From a virus: 21,860 nt of DNA. Location of the stretch: positions 1 to 21,860 of the IMG/VR virus record IMGVR_UViG_3300045257_000161. One strand, given 5' to 3'. Below the pieces are notes generated by a model. The model made no database searches. It saw only the letters and a program-made list of their open reading frames with translations, and was not told the origin of the DNA. Below, piece by piece: positions 13,053 to 20,880 of this stretch. Within the stretch, counting starts at the first letter, position 1. Every line of letters starts with the position of its first letter. The position numbers and the translations under genes are program-made.

Positions 13053-13606
13053 AACCTCATCGCTATATGACTGCAGAACAGCGCTTTGAAGCGCAATTCA
13101 TACCAGTCCCAGAGGCCGGGTGCTGGCTTTGGATCGGAACACTAGTCGACGGCTACGGACAGATTCAGATCGAGCCTGGAAGGCGCGAACTCGCGCATCG
13201 GTATGCGCTCTCGCAAAAACTGGGACGCCCGCTAATCGATGGCGCGCTGGCGTGCCACCGCTGCGACACGCCAAGTTGCGTCAATCCCGATCACCTCTAC
13301 GAAGGCGACGTGCAGACCAACGCCGACGACGCGGTTGCACGCGGTAGGCAGACTCGCGGAATTGATAACGTTCCGCCGGAGAAGCGCTACAAGGGCGAGC
13401 ATCATCATTCGGCGAAGCTGACAGCGGCTGAGGTTTTGGAGATTCGTGCCCATCGGCAGTCTTACAGTCAACTATCGAAGCGGTTCGGAATCAGCAAAAC
13501 AGCCGTTGCAAGGATCATCGATGGCCGTACCTGGAAGCATCTGACGGCGCTCGTCGACCAGAACGAAGCAGCACTGCGCGCTTGCCCGATGAAGGCAGCC
13601 GCCTGA
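13049..13606 (+). CDS. HNH homing-type endonuclease with C-terminal HTH
   Basis: The 185-residue protein has the phage HNH order: FEAQFIPVPEAGCWLWIGTL, then AHRYALSQKLGRPLIDGALA, CHRCDTPSCVNPDHLYEG and NADDAVARGRQ. The His of AHR, the CHRCD/CVNPDHL cluster and the final Asn region match HNH_3 nucleases. A second part, residues about 120-165 (SAKLTAAEVLEIRAHRQSYS ... ISKTAVARIIDGRTW), is a helix-turn-helix of the kind found in such enzymes for target binding. It follows the exonuclease by ATGA overlap and precedes another HNH-like gene, so it may be a guest in the recombination cluster. Confidence 0.88.
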   Translation: MKPHRYMTAEQRFEAQFIPVPEAGCWLWIGTLVDGYGQIQIEPGRRELAHRYALSQKLGRPLIDGALACHRCDTPSCVNPDHLYEGDVQTNADDAVARGRQTRGIDNVPPEKRYKGEHHHSAKLTAAEVLEIRAHRQSYSQLSKRFGISKTAVARIIDGRTWKHLTALVDQNEAALRACPMKAAA

Positions 13607-14115
13607 TGCCACACGCTCACGGCTCAACGCTCAAGGCCTTGGTCAAGCTCGGCCGCTCCCCGGACGATTGCTGGACCTGGCTAGGCAAGATCGACTCGAA
13701 CGGCTGCGCGATTAAGCAACATGGCGGCGTTCCGATTCCTGCGCGCCGTTGGATGTGGATGCAGTTATTCGGTCCTATTCCAGTCGGAAAGATCGTCACA
13801 ACATCGTGCGGCAGCAAGCAATGCGTGAATCCGTTTCATCTGCGTTGCTGCACACAAGCAGCGGCCTGCCGAGCAAGCACGAACACAACGCTGCTGGCAG
13901 CAGACGTTGCCGAACTGCGCGAGTCGCCATTCCGAACAGCATCGGTCGCTGAAGCCTACGCTGATCGCTTCGGCGTCTCCGCGCAGACGATCCGAGACGT
14001 TTGGCGCTGTAGTTCGTGGCGCAATCCTGTGCCATTCCATGGCCCAGCTACGCCCAAGCATCCCCGTCGATTCATCGCGGCACAACCCACAGGAGAAAAC
14101 CCATGTTCGAGTTGA
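13606..14115 (+). CDS. HNH-like protein, possibly degenerate paralogue
   Basis: The ATG at 13606 overlaps the previous stop as TGATG, so I prefer it to an ATG 24 nt upstream. The 169-residue product follows the same plan as its neighbour: CWTWLGKIDSNG, ARRWMWMQLFGPIPVGKIVT, TSCGSKQCVNPFHLRCCT, then a helical part with SVAEAYADRFGVSAQTIRDV like the HTH. However, the AHRY histidine is replaced (ARRW), the CHRC site is TSCG, and the catalytic ND/H positions read NPFHL rather than NPDHL. It may therefore bind DNA without cutting, or be decaying. The end overlaps the next gene by 13 nt. Confidence 0.65.
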   Translation: MPHAHGSTLKALVKLGRSPDDCWTWLGKIDSNGCAIKQHGGVPIPARRWMWMQLFGPIPVGKIVTTSCGSKQCVNPFHLRCCTQAAACRASTNTTLLAADVAELRESPFRTASVAEAYADRFGVSAQTIRDVWRCSSWRNPVPFHGPATPKHPRRFIAAQPTGENPCSS

Positions 14116-14645
14116 AGAAACAGTGCCTGATCGAGCACGTCAACGTCAGACGTCCGAGCAATGACGATTCGCCGGTCGCGGTCGACATCAAGATTTCCGT
14201 CGATGACTTGCCGGCGAAGGCTGCAGCGTTCGTGCTGCGTGCGGATAATGTCGAAGACGTCACCAACGCGTTCTTCGCAAATGACGAGGATCAGAACAAG
14301 CGTTTCCTCGGTCTGAGCGAAATTCCGATTGATGAATCGTGGGAAGGCCGCCACCAGATTAAGGTGTCGAGCCTGGCCAAGCTGCGCGTCGTGAAGCTGT
14401 TCAACATCAAGCTCACGCCGCGCGCGAAGGGCCTGTTCAACGCAGTGTTCACGGCGACCGTCGAGGATCCGCCGGAGAATTATATCGATGCGCTCTCCAA
14501 GCGTCTGCACACGTCGACGTCGGTCTTGCTTGAGCAAGACCCGGAACTCGACCTGAAGCAGCCGACCGACAAGCCAGGTGAGGCAGGCAAGCGCCCAGGT
14601 AGGGTCTCGAAGCGCGAGCCGTCGCAGCAGCAGTTGGTCAACTGA
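14103..14645 (+). CDS. Conserved-looking phage protein of unknown function
   Basis: The start at 14103 (MFELKKQCLIEHVNVRRPSN) has AGGAGA at 14091 and overlaps the HNH-like end by 13 nt; a longer frame is rejected. The 180-residue protein is mostly beta-strand-like (VAVDIKISVDDL, HQIKVSSLAKLRVVKLFNIK, FNAVFTATVEDP), with an unstructured basic tail (KPGEAGKRPGRVSKREP). Proteins of this look accompany annealase/exonuclease genes in several phages, without a known role. An ssDNA-binding function is conceivable from its place and its tail but no OB-fold motif is clear. The stop overlaps the methyltransferase ATG (TGATG). Confidence 0.65.
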   Translation: MFELKKQCLIEHVNVRRPSNDDSPVAVDIKISVDDLPAKAAAFVLRADNVEDVTNAFFANDEDQNKRFLGLSEIPIDESWEGRHQIKVSSLAKLRVVKLFNIKLTPRAKGLFNAVFTATVEDPPENYIDALSKRLHTSTSVLLEQDPELDLKQPTDKPGEAGKRPGRVSKREPSQQQLVN

Positions 14646-16369
14646 TGGCCGACGGCAACGCTATCGTCGCGCGTAGCAGCGGTCTGAGGCCGCTGCTCAT
14701 GGCCGATCTATTCTGCGGCGCCGGCGGCTCAAGCTCCGGCGCAGTCCGCGCTATCCGCGAACTCGGCCGGGAACCGGTGCTCGTTGCCGTCAACCATTGG
14801 CAAATCGCGATCGACACGCACACGCGGAACCATCCGTGGGCGCGGCATCATTGCACCGACCTCGAGCACGCGAAGCCGCGCGAGCTCGTGCCTGAGGGCC
14901 GGCTCGATCTATTGATCGCATCGCCAACGTGCACGTTCCACAGTCGCGCGCGCGGCGGTCGCCCGATCCACGATCAGCAGCGCATGGATCCATGGCACGT
15001 CGTGCGCTGGTGCACCGATCTGCGCGTGTCGCGCCTCCTGGTCGAAAACGTTCCTGAGTTCGTGGACTGGGGTCCGTGCAGCCTGCAGACAGGCAGGCCG
15101 ATGCTGGCTCGCAAGGGCGAGTACTTCCGCGCCTGGTGTGCCGCGCTGCAGGCGATTGGATTCCGGATCGACTATGACGTGCTGTGCTGCGCGAACTACG
15201 GCGACCCGACGACGCGCGAACGGTTCTTCCTGATCGGCCGCAGCGATCGCGGCAAACTGCGCTGGCCAGAGCCGACGCATGCGAAAGGTGGCGCGGCCGA
15301 TCTGCTCGGCGCTCGGGCCCGCTGGCGCGCCGCGGCTGAGATCATCGACTGGACGATTCCCGGGAAGTCCATATTCACGCGCAAGCGGCCGCTGAAGCCG
15401 AACACGCTGCGCAGGATCCTCGCCGGTGCGATCCGCTACGGTTGGCCGCAGGTCTACGTCGACGCCCTGCAGGCGCTATTGAACGGGCGCACGCCGCGGC
15501 TGGACGTCTCGGCCGAGGAAGCCGCGCCATTCCTGCTGAGGATGCGCGGCACACATGCGCATGCGATCGCGGGCTCAGGGATCAGCACAAATCAACCGGT
15601 TCCAGCGTTGAGCGCTGGCGGCGGGCATATCGGCCTCGTGATGGCGACCGGAGCCGGCGGCGTCGCGCGTGATCTGAATCAGCCGATCCCGACCGTCACG
15701 GCCGGCGGCGATGGCGGTGCGCGGCCTCATCTGATCGAGCCTCTGCTGATGGGTGGCCAGAGCAACGCGACCGCCAAGCCGGTCAGCAATCCGGCGCCGG
15801 CCGTGACGACTGTCGCCAGGCAGCAGCTAATCGAGCCGCTCATCGCGCCCTACTACGGCGGCGGCAGCGGACTGACTTCGAAGCCGGCCAGTGAGCCGCT
15901 CGATGCCGTGACCACGAAGGCGCGCTTCGGTGTGGCGCAGCCGCTGATCGTCAGCACCAGCAACTCGAGCAGCCCAGGCATTCCGCGCGAGGCCTCCGAT
16001 CCGCTGCGCACGATCACGACGGCGAAGGGCGGCGACATGGCGGTTGCAGCGCCCTTCATCCTGCCGGTCACGCATCACGGCGACGTGCGCACGCACGCGC
16101 TTGATGATCCCATGCCGACGGTCACCGGTGCGCACCGCGGCGAACTCGGGCTCGTGCGGCCGGAATTCGAACCGTGCGACTACCGCATCGACATCCTCTA
16201 CCGGATGCTCCACTGGCGCGAACTCGCGCGCGCAATGTCCTTCGACGTCGACGGCGAGGTCTACGAGTTCGCCGGCAATGCGACAGAGATCACGAAGCAG
16301 ATCGGGAACGCGGTGCCCGGGAGAACTGCGAAGGCGCTGGTGCGATCGCTCTTGAAGGATGCGGCGTGA
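14645..16369 (+). CDS. C5-cytosine DNA methyltransferase with repeat-rich variable region
   Basis: The 574-residue protein has motif I DLFCGAGGSSSG (from D21), motif IV as SPTC with the catalytic Cys96 (in place of the usual PPCQ), motif VI ENV (134-136), motif VIII RERFFLIGR (191-199), and motifs IX-X near the end (NATEITKQIGNAVPGRTAKA). It transfers methyl groups to cytosine C5, probably shielding phage DNA from host restriction or modifying it for packaging. Between about residues 310 and 500 it carries six or so degenerate repeats of the form D/xP-x-P-T-V-T-x-x ... PLI (for example NQPIPTVTAGGDGG, SEPLDAVTTKARFG, DDPMPTVTGAHRG). They replace a normal target recognition domain. No restriction gene is beside it. 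Confidence 0.92.
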   Translation: MADGNAIVARSSGLRPLLMADLFCGAGGSSSGAVRAIRELGREPVLVAVNHWQIAIDTHTRNHPWARHHCTDLEHAKPRELVPEGRLDLLIASPTCTFHSRARGGRPIHDQQRMDPWHVVRWCTDLRVSRLLVENVPEFVDWGPCSLQTGRPMLARKGEYFRAWCAALQAIGFRIDYDVLCCANYGDPTTRERFFLIGRSDRGKLRWPEPTHAKGGAADLLGARARWRAAAEIIDWTIPGKSIFTRKRPLKPNTLRRILAGAIRYGWPQVYVDALQALLNGRTPRLDVSAEEAAPFLLRMRGTHAHAIAGSGISTNQPVPALSAGGGHIGLVMATGAGGVARDLNQPIPTVTAGGDGGARPHLIEPLLMGGQSNATAKPVSNPAPAVTTVARQQLIEPLIAPYYGGGSGLTSKPASEPLDAVTTKARFGVAQPLIVSTSNSSSPGIPREASDPLRTITTAKGGDMAVAAPFILPVTHHGDVRTHALDDPMPTVTGAHRGELGLVRPEFEPCDYRIDILYRMLHWRELARAMSFDVDGEVYEFAGNATEITKQIGNAVPGRTAKALVRSLLKDAA

Positions 16370-16374
16370 ATGCA

Positions 16375-16740
16375 CTACTTCAAACAGTGCGCACCGACAT
16401 AGGCGTAATACGCCTGAACGGCTCCGAATATGACGGCGAGCGTCGCGAGGATCGATGTCACCAAGAACGACAGTCGCGCTGCGGACAACTGCTTCACGGA
16501 TGCCAACGCCTGAAGTCTCGGAGCGACGATATTTCCTGCGATCCAAATCGATCCATGCAGCGTAGCGTTTTCGGCCTGCAGCCTGCTGAAGAGTGCGGCC
16601 AGTACTCGAACGTCATCGATACGCTCGACGATCTCAGCGACAGCAGGTGCCCATTCAAGCTCGTTTTTGCCGACGACAGCCTTACGAACTTGCTCAACCA
16701 GAGGCGCGACGGAAATTTTCATATTTTTGGAAATTGGCAT
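16375..16740 (-). CDS. Small C-terminally anchored membrane protein on the opposite strand
   Basis: This leftward frame fills the only gap in the rightward operon. It encodes about 121 residues, helical and charged at first (SVAPLVEQVRKAVVGKNELE), ending in a convincing transmembrane helix (LSFLVTSILATLAVIFGAVQ) and a short tail. The start is uncertain between 16740 (overlapping the start of the opposing DUF5131 gene) and an ATG at 16722; neither has a clear ribosome site. The opposite frame, from a GTG at 16366, is Arg/Cys-rich and less protein-like. It may be a lysogenic-conversion gene with its own control, but I see no strong promoter. Confidence 0.55.
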   Translation of the reverse strand: MPISKNMKISVAPLVEQVRKAVVGKNELEWAPAVAEIVERIDDVRVLAALFSRLQAENATLHGSIWIAGNIVAPRLQALASVKQLSAARLSFLVTSILATLAVIFGAVQAYYAYVGAHCLK

Positions 16741-17626
16741 GACTGAGAACACCAAAATCGAGTGGGCCGATCATACATGGAACCCATGGATCGGCTGCGC
16801 GAAGATCAGCCCGGCGTGCGATCACTGCTACGCCGAGGCGATGATGGACACGCGCCTCGGGCAGGTTGAATGGGGTGGCGATCGCAAGCGCACCTCGCAG
16901 GCGAACTGGCGCGAGCCGCTCAAGTGGAACCGCAAGGCCGAAGCTGCCGGCAAGGTCGCGACCGTCTTCTGCCTGTCGCTAGGTGATATCTGGGACAACG
17001 ACGTCGACCCGATGTGGCGCCGCGACGCGTTCGCGGTCATGGGCCGCACGCCATGGCTGATCTACCTACTGCTCTCCAAGCGCATCGGCAACGCGGTGAA
17101 AATGTGCGACACGGGCGCAGGCAATCCGGTGCTGCCGATGAACTGTGCGCTAGGCGCGACGCTGCCCAACCAAGCCGAATGGGATCGTGATCTGCCGAAG
17201 CTGATCGAAGCCGGACGCGTTCTCGCTGCGCGCTTCACGTTCGCCAGTGTCGAGCCGATGCTCGGGCCGATCGATGCCTTCCATTCGCTGCATGGGTTGC
17301 TGCCAGACTGGGTTATCGTCGGCGGCGAGTCTGGTCATAACGCGCGGCCAATGCATCCAGACTGGGCACAGTCGCTGCGCGACCAATGTGCAGCTGCAAA
17401 GGTGCCATTTCTATTCAAGCAGTGGGGTGAGCATCTTCCAGCAGATGCCGATGAATGCGACGCTGGCATTGAGCATGCGCGGCTCGTCTGGAGCGACGGC
17501 TCGGCATGGAGCGAGAGCGATGGTCAGCGGGGCTGCATAGCGCTCATGGCGCGCGTCGGCAAGAAAGCCGCCGGTCGCCTGCTCGACGGTCGCGAGCACA
17601 ACGAATTCCCGTCGGTGATCGCGTGA
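16739..17626 (+). CDS. DUF5131 phage protein (Gp37/Gp68 family)
   Basis: The 295-residue protein begins MTENTKIEWADHTWNPWIGC and has CAKISPACDHCYAEAM (Cys at 20, 27 and 30), then CLSLGDIWDNDVDP and a C-terminal WVIVGGESGHNARPMHPDWA followed by PFLFKQWGE. This set defines the phage Gp37/Gp68 (DUF5131) family, often labelled radical-SAM-like because of the cysteine triad, although its reaction is not established. The start follows the gap that holds the opposing membrane gene. The stop overlaps the next ATG (TGATG). Its role may be nucleic-acid or tRNA modification, but that is a guess from the cysteines. Confidence 0.88.
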   Translation: MTENTKIEWADHTWNPWIGCAKISPACDHCYAEAMMDTRLGQVEWGGDRKRTSQANWREPLKWNRKAEAAGKVATVFCLSLGDIWDNDVDPMWRRDAFAVMGRTPWLIYLLLSKRIGNAVKMCDTGAGNPVLPMNCALGATLPNQAEWDRDLPKLIEAGRVLAARFTFASVEPMLGPIDAFHSLHGLLPDWVIVGGESGHNARPMHPDWAQSLRDQCAAAKVPFLFKQWGEHLPADADECDAGIEHARLVWSDGSAWSESDGQRGCIALMARVGKKAAGRLLDGREHNEFPSVIA

Positions 17627-17892
17627 TGCGCACGCGTCCAATGTTCACTCCGGTAAAGCTCTGGTACGTGACGCTGCGCGCGCCTCTGGCCGGGCAATTT
17701 ATCCAAGCGCAAACGCGGGGTAAATCGACATATCTGATCCAGACCGCGCGCAAGAGCCCGAGCCATCGAGGCCGCTGGAATCTTGCCTGCGTGCGCTGGC
17801 CACCGAACGAAATCCCCGAGGGCAGCATCGTGCTGCCGCTGCATTGGTTCAAACGAGAGCGCCGTCGCGGCGCAAGGATTCGGAGCGCATGA
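17626..17892 (+). CDS. Small basic phage protein, 88 aa
   Basis: I start at the ATG at 17626, which overlaps the previous stop (TGATG); an open frame further upstream lies inside the DUF5131 gene. The product starts MRTRPMFTPVKLWYVTLRAP, has mixed strands and loops (STYLIQTARKSPSHRGRWNL) and a basic end (WFKRERRRGARIRSA). It is probably a small beta-rich nucleic-acid-binding type protein. No family is recognised. The stop overlaps the next start (ATGA). Confidence 0.58.
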   Translation: MRTRPMFTPVKLWYVTLRAPLAGQFIQAQTRGKSTYLIQTARKSPSHRGRWNLACVRWPPNEIPEGSIVLPLHWFKRERRRGARIRSA

Positions 17893-19616
17893 CGAAGCAA
17901 GTACTCCCGCCCGAAGCGCTGTCGCAGCACCTTGCGATCGTCGGCCGCACCGGCAGCGGAAAGACGTACACCGCGAAGGGCTTGGTCGAGCAGCTGCTCG
18001 AGGAGAAGCGCCGCGTGTGCATTCTCGACCCGACAGGCGCCTGGTATGGCCTGCGCTCATCGGCGGACGGCAAGCGCGCTGGCTATCCGGTCGCGGTGTT
18101 CGGCGGTGCGCATGGTGACGTGCCGATCGCTGACGGCTCCGGCGCCGCGCTGGCGAAGATCCTCGCCGCGAAGAACTTGCCGGCGATCATCGACCTGTCC
18201 GAGATGCTCATCGGGCAGCGGCATCGCTTCGTGACCGACTTCGCCGAGACGCTCTATCGTGACAACCGCGCGCCGCTGCACCTCGTTATCGACGAGGCCG
18301 ACGAGTTCTGCCCGCAAAACCCGATGCCCGAGACCAAACGGATGTTGCACCATGTCGACCGCATCGTGCGCCGCGGTCGCATCCGTGGGTTCCGAGTAAT
18401 GCTGATCACGCAGCGCCCGGCCGTGTTGCACAAAAACGTCCTGACACAAGCCAACACGCTGATCGCAATGCGCCTGACCGCGCCGCAGGACCGCAAGGCG
18501 ATCCTCGCATGGGTCGAAGGCCAGGCGGACGCCGGTCAGGCGAAGGCTGTGCTGGAATCGCTTGCACGCCTGCAGCGTGGCGAGGGCTGGGTCTGGGCGC
18601 CGGAGCATGACCTGCTCGAGCGCGTGCAGTTTCCGCGCATCCGGACCTTCGATAGCTCGCGCGCACCGGACGATGCGGAGACGATCGCCGAGCCAGCCAT
18701 GCTGGCCGACGTCGACCTGGGCGAGATCAAGGTGTCGTTCGCGGCAATCGAGGAAGAAGCGGCCGCCAATGACCCGCGCAAGCTGCATGCCGAGATCGCG
18801 CGACTGAAGCGCGAACTGGCCGCAGCAAAGTCCGATACGGGAATTCCCGCTTCGGAAGTAAAACAACGAGTTGCAGCCGCCGTTGCCGAAGCGCTCAAGC
18901 ATTCCAGTTCCGTTGTGAATAATTCTCGGAATATTTTGAGCGATGTTTCGCGCAAGGCGCTGCTCAAGATCGGAGAGATAGCGGCCAAGACGCTCGCGAC
19001 CGAGTCGCTCAACAGCGTTGAACACTTAACGAAACCAGCAGAAATGACCGGCACGCTAAAACCATCAGCCTCGGTCGCAAGACAAGCGCCCCTCAAAGTC
19101 GGGAGTAAAACCGGAAGTAGCGTCGCCACGGGCATCACGGCCCCGCAGCAGCGCATCCTCGACGTACTGGCACAGCTCGCGCTCTACGGGATCGAGGCGC
19201 CGGCGAAGGAGATGGTCGCCGCGCACGCCGGCGTCAGCCCTACGTCAGGAGGCTATTTCAACAACCTCGGGCGCTTGCGTGCTTCCGGCCTGGTCGATTA
19301 TCCGCAGCCAGGCGCAGTCGCGTTGAGCGATGCCGGGCGCGCAGCAGCGAATCATCCGGACCGCGCACCGACGCTCGACGAGTTGCACGAATCGTGGTTC
19401 GCAATTCTGCCGGCACCGCAAGCGGTGATCCTGCGCGCTGCAGTCGCAGCGTATCCACGTGCTATTCCGAAAGACGACCTTGCCGATGAAGTCGGCGTCT
19501 CGCGCACCAGCGGCGGGTATTTCAACAATCTGGGCCGGCTGCGCACGCTCGGTGCGATCGACTATCCGCAGAAGGGAACTGTGCGGGCCAGCGATATACT
19601 TTTCCCTAAGCCATGA
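17889..19616 (+). CDS. HerA/FtsK-like ATPase with tandem C-terminal winged helices
   Basis: The 575-residue protein has a Walker A motif GRTGSGKT (about 19-26), a Walker B segment HLVIDEADEF (131-140), and the TQRPAVLHKNVL sensor-like region (about 176-187). This fits HerA-type DNA-pumping or helicase ATPases (DUF87). A charged helical linker (about 280-320) and a Ser/Ala-rich spacer lead to two related units. One contains SPTSGGYFNNLGRLR and the other SRTSGGYFNNLGRLR, about 88 residues apart, each in a winged-helix context. The start (17889) overlaps the previous stop. HerA proteins usually pair with a NurA nuclease; none is visible here, so it may work with the YqaJ exonuclease or alone. 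A role in genome translocation or defence is open. Confidence 0.85.
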   Translation: MTKQVLPPEALSQHLAIVGRTGSGKTYTAKGLVEQLLEEKRRVCILDPTGAWYGLRSSADGKRAGYPVAVFGGAHGDVPIADGSGAALAKILAAKNLPAIIDLSEMLIGQRHRFVTDFAETLYRDNRAPLHLVIDEADEFCPQNPMPETKRMLHHVDRIVRRGRIRGFRVMLITQRPAVLHKNVLTQANTLIAMRLTAPQDRKAILAWVEGQADAGQAKAVLESLARLQRGEGWVWAPEHDLLERVQFPRIRTFDSSRAPDDAETIAEPAMLADVDLGEIKVSFAAIEEEAAANDPRKLHAEIARLKRELAAAKSDTGIPASEVKQRVAAAVAEALKHSSSVVNNSRNILSDVSRKALLKIGEIAAKTLATESLNSVEHLTKPAEMTGTLKPSASVARQAPLKVGSKTGSSVATGITAPQQRILDVLAQLALYGIEAPAKEMVAAHAGVSPTSGGYFNNLGRLRASGLVDYPQPGAVALSDAGRAAANHPDRAPTLDELHESWFAILPAPQAVILRAAVAAYPRAIPKDDLADEVGVSRTSGGYFNNLGRLRTLGAIDYPQKGTVRASDILFPKP

Positions 19617-19924
19617 GTGATATGAACCGCCAGCAGCTTTGCGCCGCACTCGCTATCAGCGAGTCCACGGTGCGACGCCTGGAGCTCGATGGTATGCCAT
19701 GCACGCCGATCGGGCGCAGCAAGCGGTATGATCTTGACGAAGTTAAGGGCTGGCTGCGGAGCCGCGAATGTCGACATGGACAGACAAAGACGGACGGCGC
19801 CATGTTGGCGTCATGGTCCAAAGCCGCCGAGTGCATCGCATCCTCCCGAAAGGTGCAACTGCGAGTGATGCCAAGCGGGCGGAATCTGCGATCCGTGAAA
19901 GCATCGGACGACAAAGCGGCGTAG
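19613..19924 (+). CDS. Excisionase-like helix-turn-helix protein
   Basis: The 103-residue protein has an HTH_17-type DNA-binding domain in its first 52 residues (NRQQLCAALAISESTVRRLE, then DGMPCTPIGRSKRYDLDEVKGW). This is the MerR-like wing fold of excisionases and AlpA-type proteins. The start overlaps the ATPase stop (ATGA). It lies just upstream of int and overlaps it by 157 nt in another frame, as xis precedes int in many phages. Its C-terminal half, read through the int start, is Ser/Lys-rich and probably poorly structured. A role as excisionase that bends attR is inferred from place and fold. Confidence 0.7.
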   Translation: MSDMNRQQLCAALAISESTVRRLELDGMPCTPIGRSKRYDLDEVKGWLRSRECRHGQTKTDGAMLASWSKAAECIASSRKVQLRVMPSGRNLRSVKASDDKAA

Positions 19925-20757
19925 CGATCCCGAGCGACCCGCCGCTGCCGACGGTCATGGACCTATACCTGAAACACGCGGAAGGTCTGCGCAGTTCGAA
20001 GACGGCGCGCTTTCATGCGCTGCGCGCCGTGCCGTGGATCGAAGGGTTTCGAGCCAGCCAGGCGCAACAGGCTGCCGCCACGATGGTTCAGGACATGCGC
20101 GGCCATTACGCCGTGGCTACCATCAATCGCAGCCTTGGAGCGCTCAAGAAGGCACTGGCGCTCGCCTGGGAGCGCGGCGTGACGCATGACCATCACGGTC
20201 TGCGTATCAAGCGCCTGCCGGAGAACAACGCGCGCGACGTCCATCTGTCGATCGAGCAGATCAAGTCGATTGCCGACGCGGCAAGCGAGCAGGTGCGCGC
20301 GGCAATATGGATTGCCCTGTTCACCGGCTGCCGGCGCGGCGAGATCCTCGCGCTACGAAAGGAAGACATTGGCGACGATGCTGTGCGCGTGCGCGCGGCG
20401 AGCACGAAGACGCAGCGCGCCAGGTCCGTGCCGATCGTAGCGCCGCTGCGCCCATGGCTCGGCTACCTTCCGCTGGCGCTGAATTTCGAGGGATTGAAGA
20501 CGGGATTCCGTCGTGCGCGTGAGACGGCGATGTTACCGCACGTCACGTTCCACGATCTGAGGCGATCGTGTGGCACTTTGATGGTGCAGGCAGGCGTCGA
20601 TCTGTATGTGGTGAGCAAGGTGCTCGGACATTCGAGTGTGAAGGTCACGGCCGATCGCTATGCGCACCTGCAGATCGATCGTATGAAAGAAGGATTGGAA
20701 CGAACTTTTGCACCGAGAATTACACAGGGCAAAAGGCGCACTCGAGTAAGTAACTGA
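19768..20757 (+). CDS. int: Tyrosine-family site-specific integrase
   Basis: The 329-residue protein has an N-terminal arm-binding-like part (STWTDKDGRRHVGVMVQSRR), a core-binding SAM-like domain (about 60-150) and the catalytic domain. The catalytic set is visible: R189 in FTGCRRGEILAL, K214 in ASTKTQR, H262 and R265 in HDLRRS, H288 in LGHSS, and the nucleophile Y298 in DRYAHL. It joins phage attP to a bacterial site by a Holliday-junction pathway. I keep the ATG at 19768 although it overlaps the HTH gene by 157 nt, because the family N-terminus begins there. The gene ends 5 nt before the tRNA-Val-derived core, so it recombines at that site. Confidence 0.95.
   Translation: MSTWTDKDGRRHVGVMVQSRRVHRILPKGATASDAKRAESAIRESIGRQSGVAIPSDPPLPTVMDLYLKHAEGLRSSKTARFHALRAVPWIEGFRASQAQQAAATMVQDMRGHYAVATINRSLGALKKALALAWERGVTHDHHGLRIKRLPENNARDVHLSIEQIKSIADAASEQVRAAIWIALFTGCRRGEILALRKEDIGDDAVRVRAASTKTQRARSVPIVAPLRPWLGYLPLALNFEGLKTGFRRARETAMLPHVTFHDLRRSCGTLMVQAGVDLYVVSKVLGHSSVKVTADRYAHLQIDRMKEGLERTFAPRITQGKRRTRVSN
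20711..20727 (+). repeat. Possible integrase arm site, left of core
   Basis: CACCGAGAATTACACAG inside the end of int recurs on the other side of the tRNA-like core as CACCGGAATTACACAG (20885-20900), differing by one inserted base. Paired direct repeats flanking a core are typical of integrase arm-binding sites. Confidence 0.45.
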
Positions 20758-20762
20758 TTTTA

Positions 20763-20810
20763 TGGTGGGCGATAGTGGGATCGAACCACTGACCCCTGCC
20801 GTGTGAAGGC
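20763..20810 (-). other. attP core: 3' part of tRNA-Val(CAC)
   Basis: Read on the reverse strand, this 48-bp segment runs from within the anticodon stem to the CCA end. It holds the anticodon loop TTCACAC (anticodon CAC), a variable loop, a T-arm with GGTTCGATCCC and the acceptor 3' strand ATCGCCC plus A and CCA. The anticodon stem's 5' half stops matching after 20810 and no D-arm or acceptor 5' strand follows, so it is not a functional tRNA gene. Many phages use the 3' end of a tRNA gene as attachment core so that integration restores the tRNA. Int lies on its 3' side. Confidence 0.85.
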
Positions 20811-20880
20811 TGTTGCACGCCATCAGCCGCGCCAATAATCTAGCGGTCGGCAGGCTCAGAATGGCACGAATGAGCAGCTG

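Noticed and set aside
15827-16546. 239-codon reverse frame opposite the methyltransferase end
   Set aside because: It overlaps conserved methyltransferase motifs and has Arg-rich, non-protein-like composition.
16366-16746. Forward frame from a GTG overlapping the methyltransferase stop
   Set aside because: The overlap style fits the operon, but the product is Arg/Cys/Ser-rich without structure-like pattern, while the opposite strand encodes a clear transmembrane protein.
18057-19025. 322-codon reverse frame opposite the HerA-like gene
   Set aside because: The forward frame has Walker motifs and is coupled to its neighbours; the reverse product shows no recognisable domain.
20763-20838. Complete tRNA-Val gene
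   Set aside because: Only the 3' part from the anticodon region to CCA is present; the 5' acceptor strand and D-arm are absent.
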